A stretch of DNA of 63,058 nt from JABWAM01 sp964653025. Lineage in GTDB: Bacteria > Verrucomicrobiota > Verrucomicrobiia > JABWAM01. Below the pieces are notes generated by a model that searched no databases, was not told the origin of the DNA, and was given only the letters and a program-made list of their open reading frames with translations. The position numbers and the translations under genes are program-made. The stretch covers positions 1-63,058 of the forward strand of contig CAZZBZ010000009.1 of the NCBI GenBank assembly GCA_964653025.1, in the 5' to 3' direction. This document shows positions 62,178-63,058 of this stretch, piece by piece (within the stretch, counting starts at the first letter, position 1; each line of letters begins with the position of its first letter).

Positions 62178-62948
62178 GTGGAGACCATACCCCCGCCCCG
62201 CATCGGTTCCGTTCCATTTCTTAATGCGCGTCCGCATGTCTACGGCCTCGGACGAGAGGTGACCTACGACCTTCCCTCCTGCCTCGCCGCTCGCCTGCGC
62301 GCGGGGGAGTTTGATGTCGCCCTCGCCCCGGTAGCCGGCTTTCTCGGCGAGCCGCGCTACGGCCTGCTCGATGGGATCGCGATCGCCTGCCGGGGGGAGG
62401 TCCGCAGCGTCTACCTCGCCCACCGCGGCCCGATCTCCGCGGTGCGCACGGTCGCCTTCGATCCGAACTCACGCTCCTCCTCGCTCCTCCTCCGCCTCGC
62501 CCTCGATGAGTTCCTCGGTCTCGAGGGGCGCTGGACCCTCGCGCCCGATCCCGAGAGCGCCGACGCGCGGCTTCGGATCGGAGACCCGGCTCTCCGCGAA
62601 CGCCCCGGGCTCGTCGCCGACGGATGGCGACTTCTCGACCTCGGAGAACTGTGGTTTAACCACACCCAACTCCCTTTTGTCTTCGCTGCCTGGATCGTCG
62701 CCCCCGGCGCGAGCACCTCCCGCTTCTCGGACCGCCTCCGCGGCGCCCTTGCCGAGGGGATCGCCGCGATCGATGAAATCTCGGATCGGCAAGAGGTCCT
62801 TCCACCAGTTGAGGCCCGCGACTACCTCCGCCGCTGCGTCCGCTACGAGCTTGGCGTGGAGGAGAAGCGCGGCCTTGAGGAGTTCCGCTCCCTCTGCGTG
62901 AAGCGCAAGTTGATCCCCGACGCGCCCGGCCCCAGCTTCCTCAAGTGA
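62178..62948 (+). CDS. mqnA: Chorismate dehydratase, futalosine menaquinone pathway
   Basis: 256 aa periplasmic-binding-protein fold enzyme converting chorismate to 3-(1-carboxyvinyl)oxybenzoate, first step of the futalosine route. Key segments: RIGSVPFLNARP, FDVALAPVAGFL, SVYLAHRGPISAVRTVAFDPNSRSS with the Ser-rich loop, and LGELWFNHTQLPFVFAAWI. No other mqn gene is nearby. GTG 62178 puts RIGSVPFLNARP close to the N-terminus, as in the family. Confidence 0.9.
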   Translation: METIPPPRIGSVPFLNARPHVYGLGREVTYDLPSCLAARLRAGEFDVALAPVAGFLGEPRYGLLDGIAIACRGEVRSVYLAHRGPISAVRTVAFDPNSRSSSLLLRLALDEFLGLEGRWTLAPDPESADARLRIGDPALRERPGLVADGWRLLDLGELWFNHTQLPFVFAAWIVAPGASTSRFSDRLRGALAEGIAAIDEISDRQEVLPPVEARDYLRRCVRYELGVEEKRGLEEFRSLCVKRKLIPDAPGPSFLK

Positions 62949-62994
62949 CTGGACGGAGCGCTTCAACCACAAAGGTACGAAGGAATTCAGAACA

Positions 62995-63017
62995 GAAGCC
63001 ACGGATGAAACACGGAT
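62995..63017. repeat. Third copy of the MITE-like terminal repeat
   Basis: 23 bp starting GAAGCCACGGATGAAACACG, one mismatch from 35993-36015. Its partner, if any, is beyond the window. Confidence 0.65.
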
Positions 63018-63058
63018 GCTCACGGATGGCGGATGCGCCGATTGCGCCACACGCAATC

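Overview
The window is GC-rich, gene-dense bacterial chromosomal DNA with one 100-N scaffold gap at 15355-15454, so it is probably a draft or metagenome-assembled genome. The gene content points to the PVC superphylum, most likely Verrucomicrobiota or a close relative. The markers are a double-length UvrA (about 1,870 residues with four ATPase cassettes, the Chlamydia-like form), a long insertion-type IspG, exosortase plus a PEP-CTERM protein, the futalosine menaquinone gene mqnA, and an excisionase-type HTH fused to a PTS IIA domain. The phylum is an inference; no rRNA gene is present.

Layout. 1-6.6 kb: small membrane protein, Gfo/Idh/MocA oxidoreductase, large hybrid sensor kinase, LarE-type sulfur transferase. 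6.6-12.8 kb: isolated nuoB, a TPR protein translationally coupled to an exosortase/EpsI fusion, PdxB, a secreted metallopeptidase. 12.9-18.6 kb: UxaE, two small proteins, the gap, RecD2, HTH-PTS IIA. 18.6-24.2 kb: ATPase remnant, UROD-family protein, ligA, VanZ, pheS, DUF167. 24.2-28.6 kb: LuxE-like protein, TatC, two CNNM/CorC-type proteins and a 49-aa ORF. 28.8-35.7 kb: I42 inhibitor lipoprotein, TsaC/Sua5, nitroreductase with two small ORFs, RF-like GGQ protein, PHP phosphoesterase, DUF4149, DEAD-box helicase, CPBP protease, DUF4339. 36.3-44.5 kb: MntH, Usp, LpxI, a broken GH130 gene with an oxidoreductase and an AGE epimerase, IspG. 44.6-55.9 kb: giant uvrA, MFS transporter, Tat-signal AmrS-like radical SAM protein, and a coupled small membrane protein / carbamoyltransferase / class-D-beta-lactamase-like operon. 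56.1-63 kb: glycosyltransferase 9, PEP-CTERM SUMF1 protein, CASTOR/POLLUX-like channel, pentameric ligand-gated channel homologue, MqnA.

How the parts connect. The exosortase (9.3 kb) is expected to process the PEP-CTERM protein (57.9 kb); the CPBP protease may belong to the same sorting apparatus. LpxI and the glycosyltransferase serve lipopolysaccharide, indicating a diderm envelope. TatC could export the Tat-signal radical SAM protein. MqnA and nuoB belong to the respiratory chain.

Two window-wide signals run across gene boundaries. First, many genes, including five GTG-start genes, have a sigma70-like promoter whose -10 box ends only 5-9 nt before the start codon and have no Shine-Dalgarno; this suggests leaderless transcripts are common and allows several starts to be fixed. 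Second, 7-bp tandem repeats of varying sequence occur in intergenic DNA, at gene ends, flanking the assembly gap and in frame inside uvrA (twice) and ligA. A MITE-like element, nested palindromes and REP-like hairpins fill most of the longer intergenic stretches.
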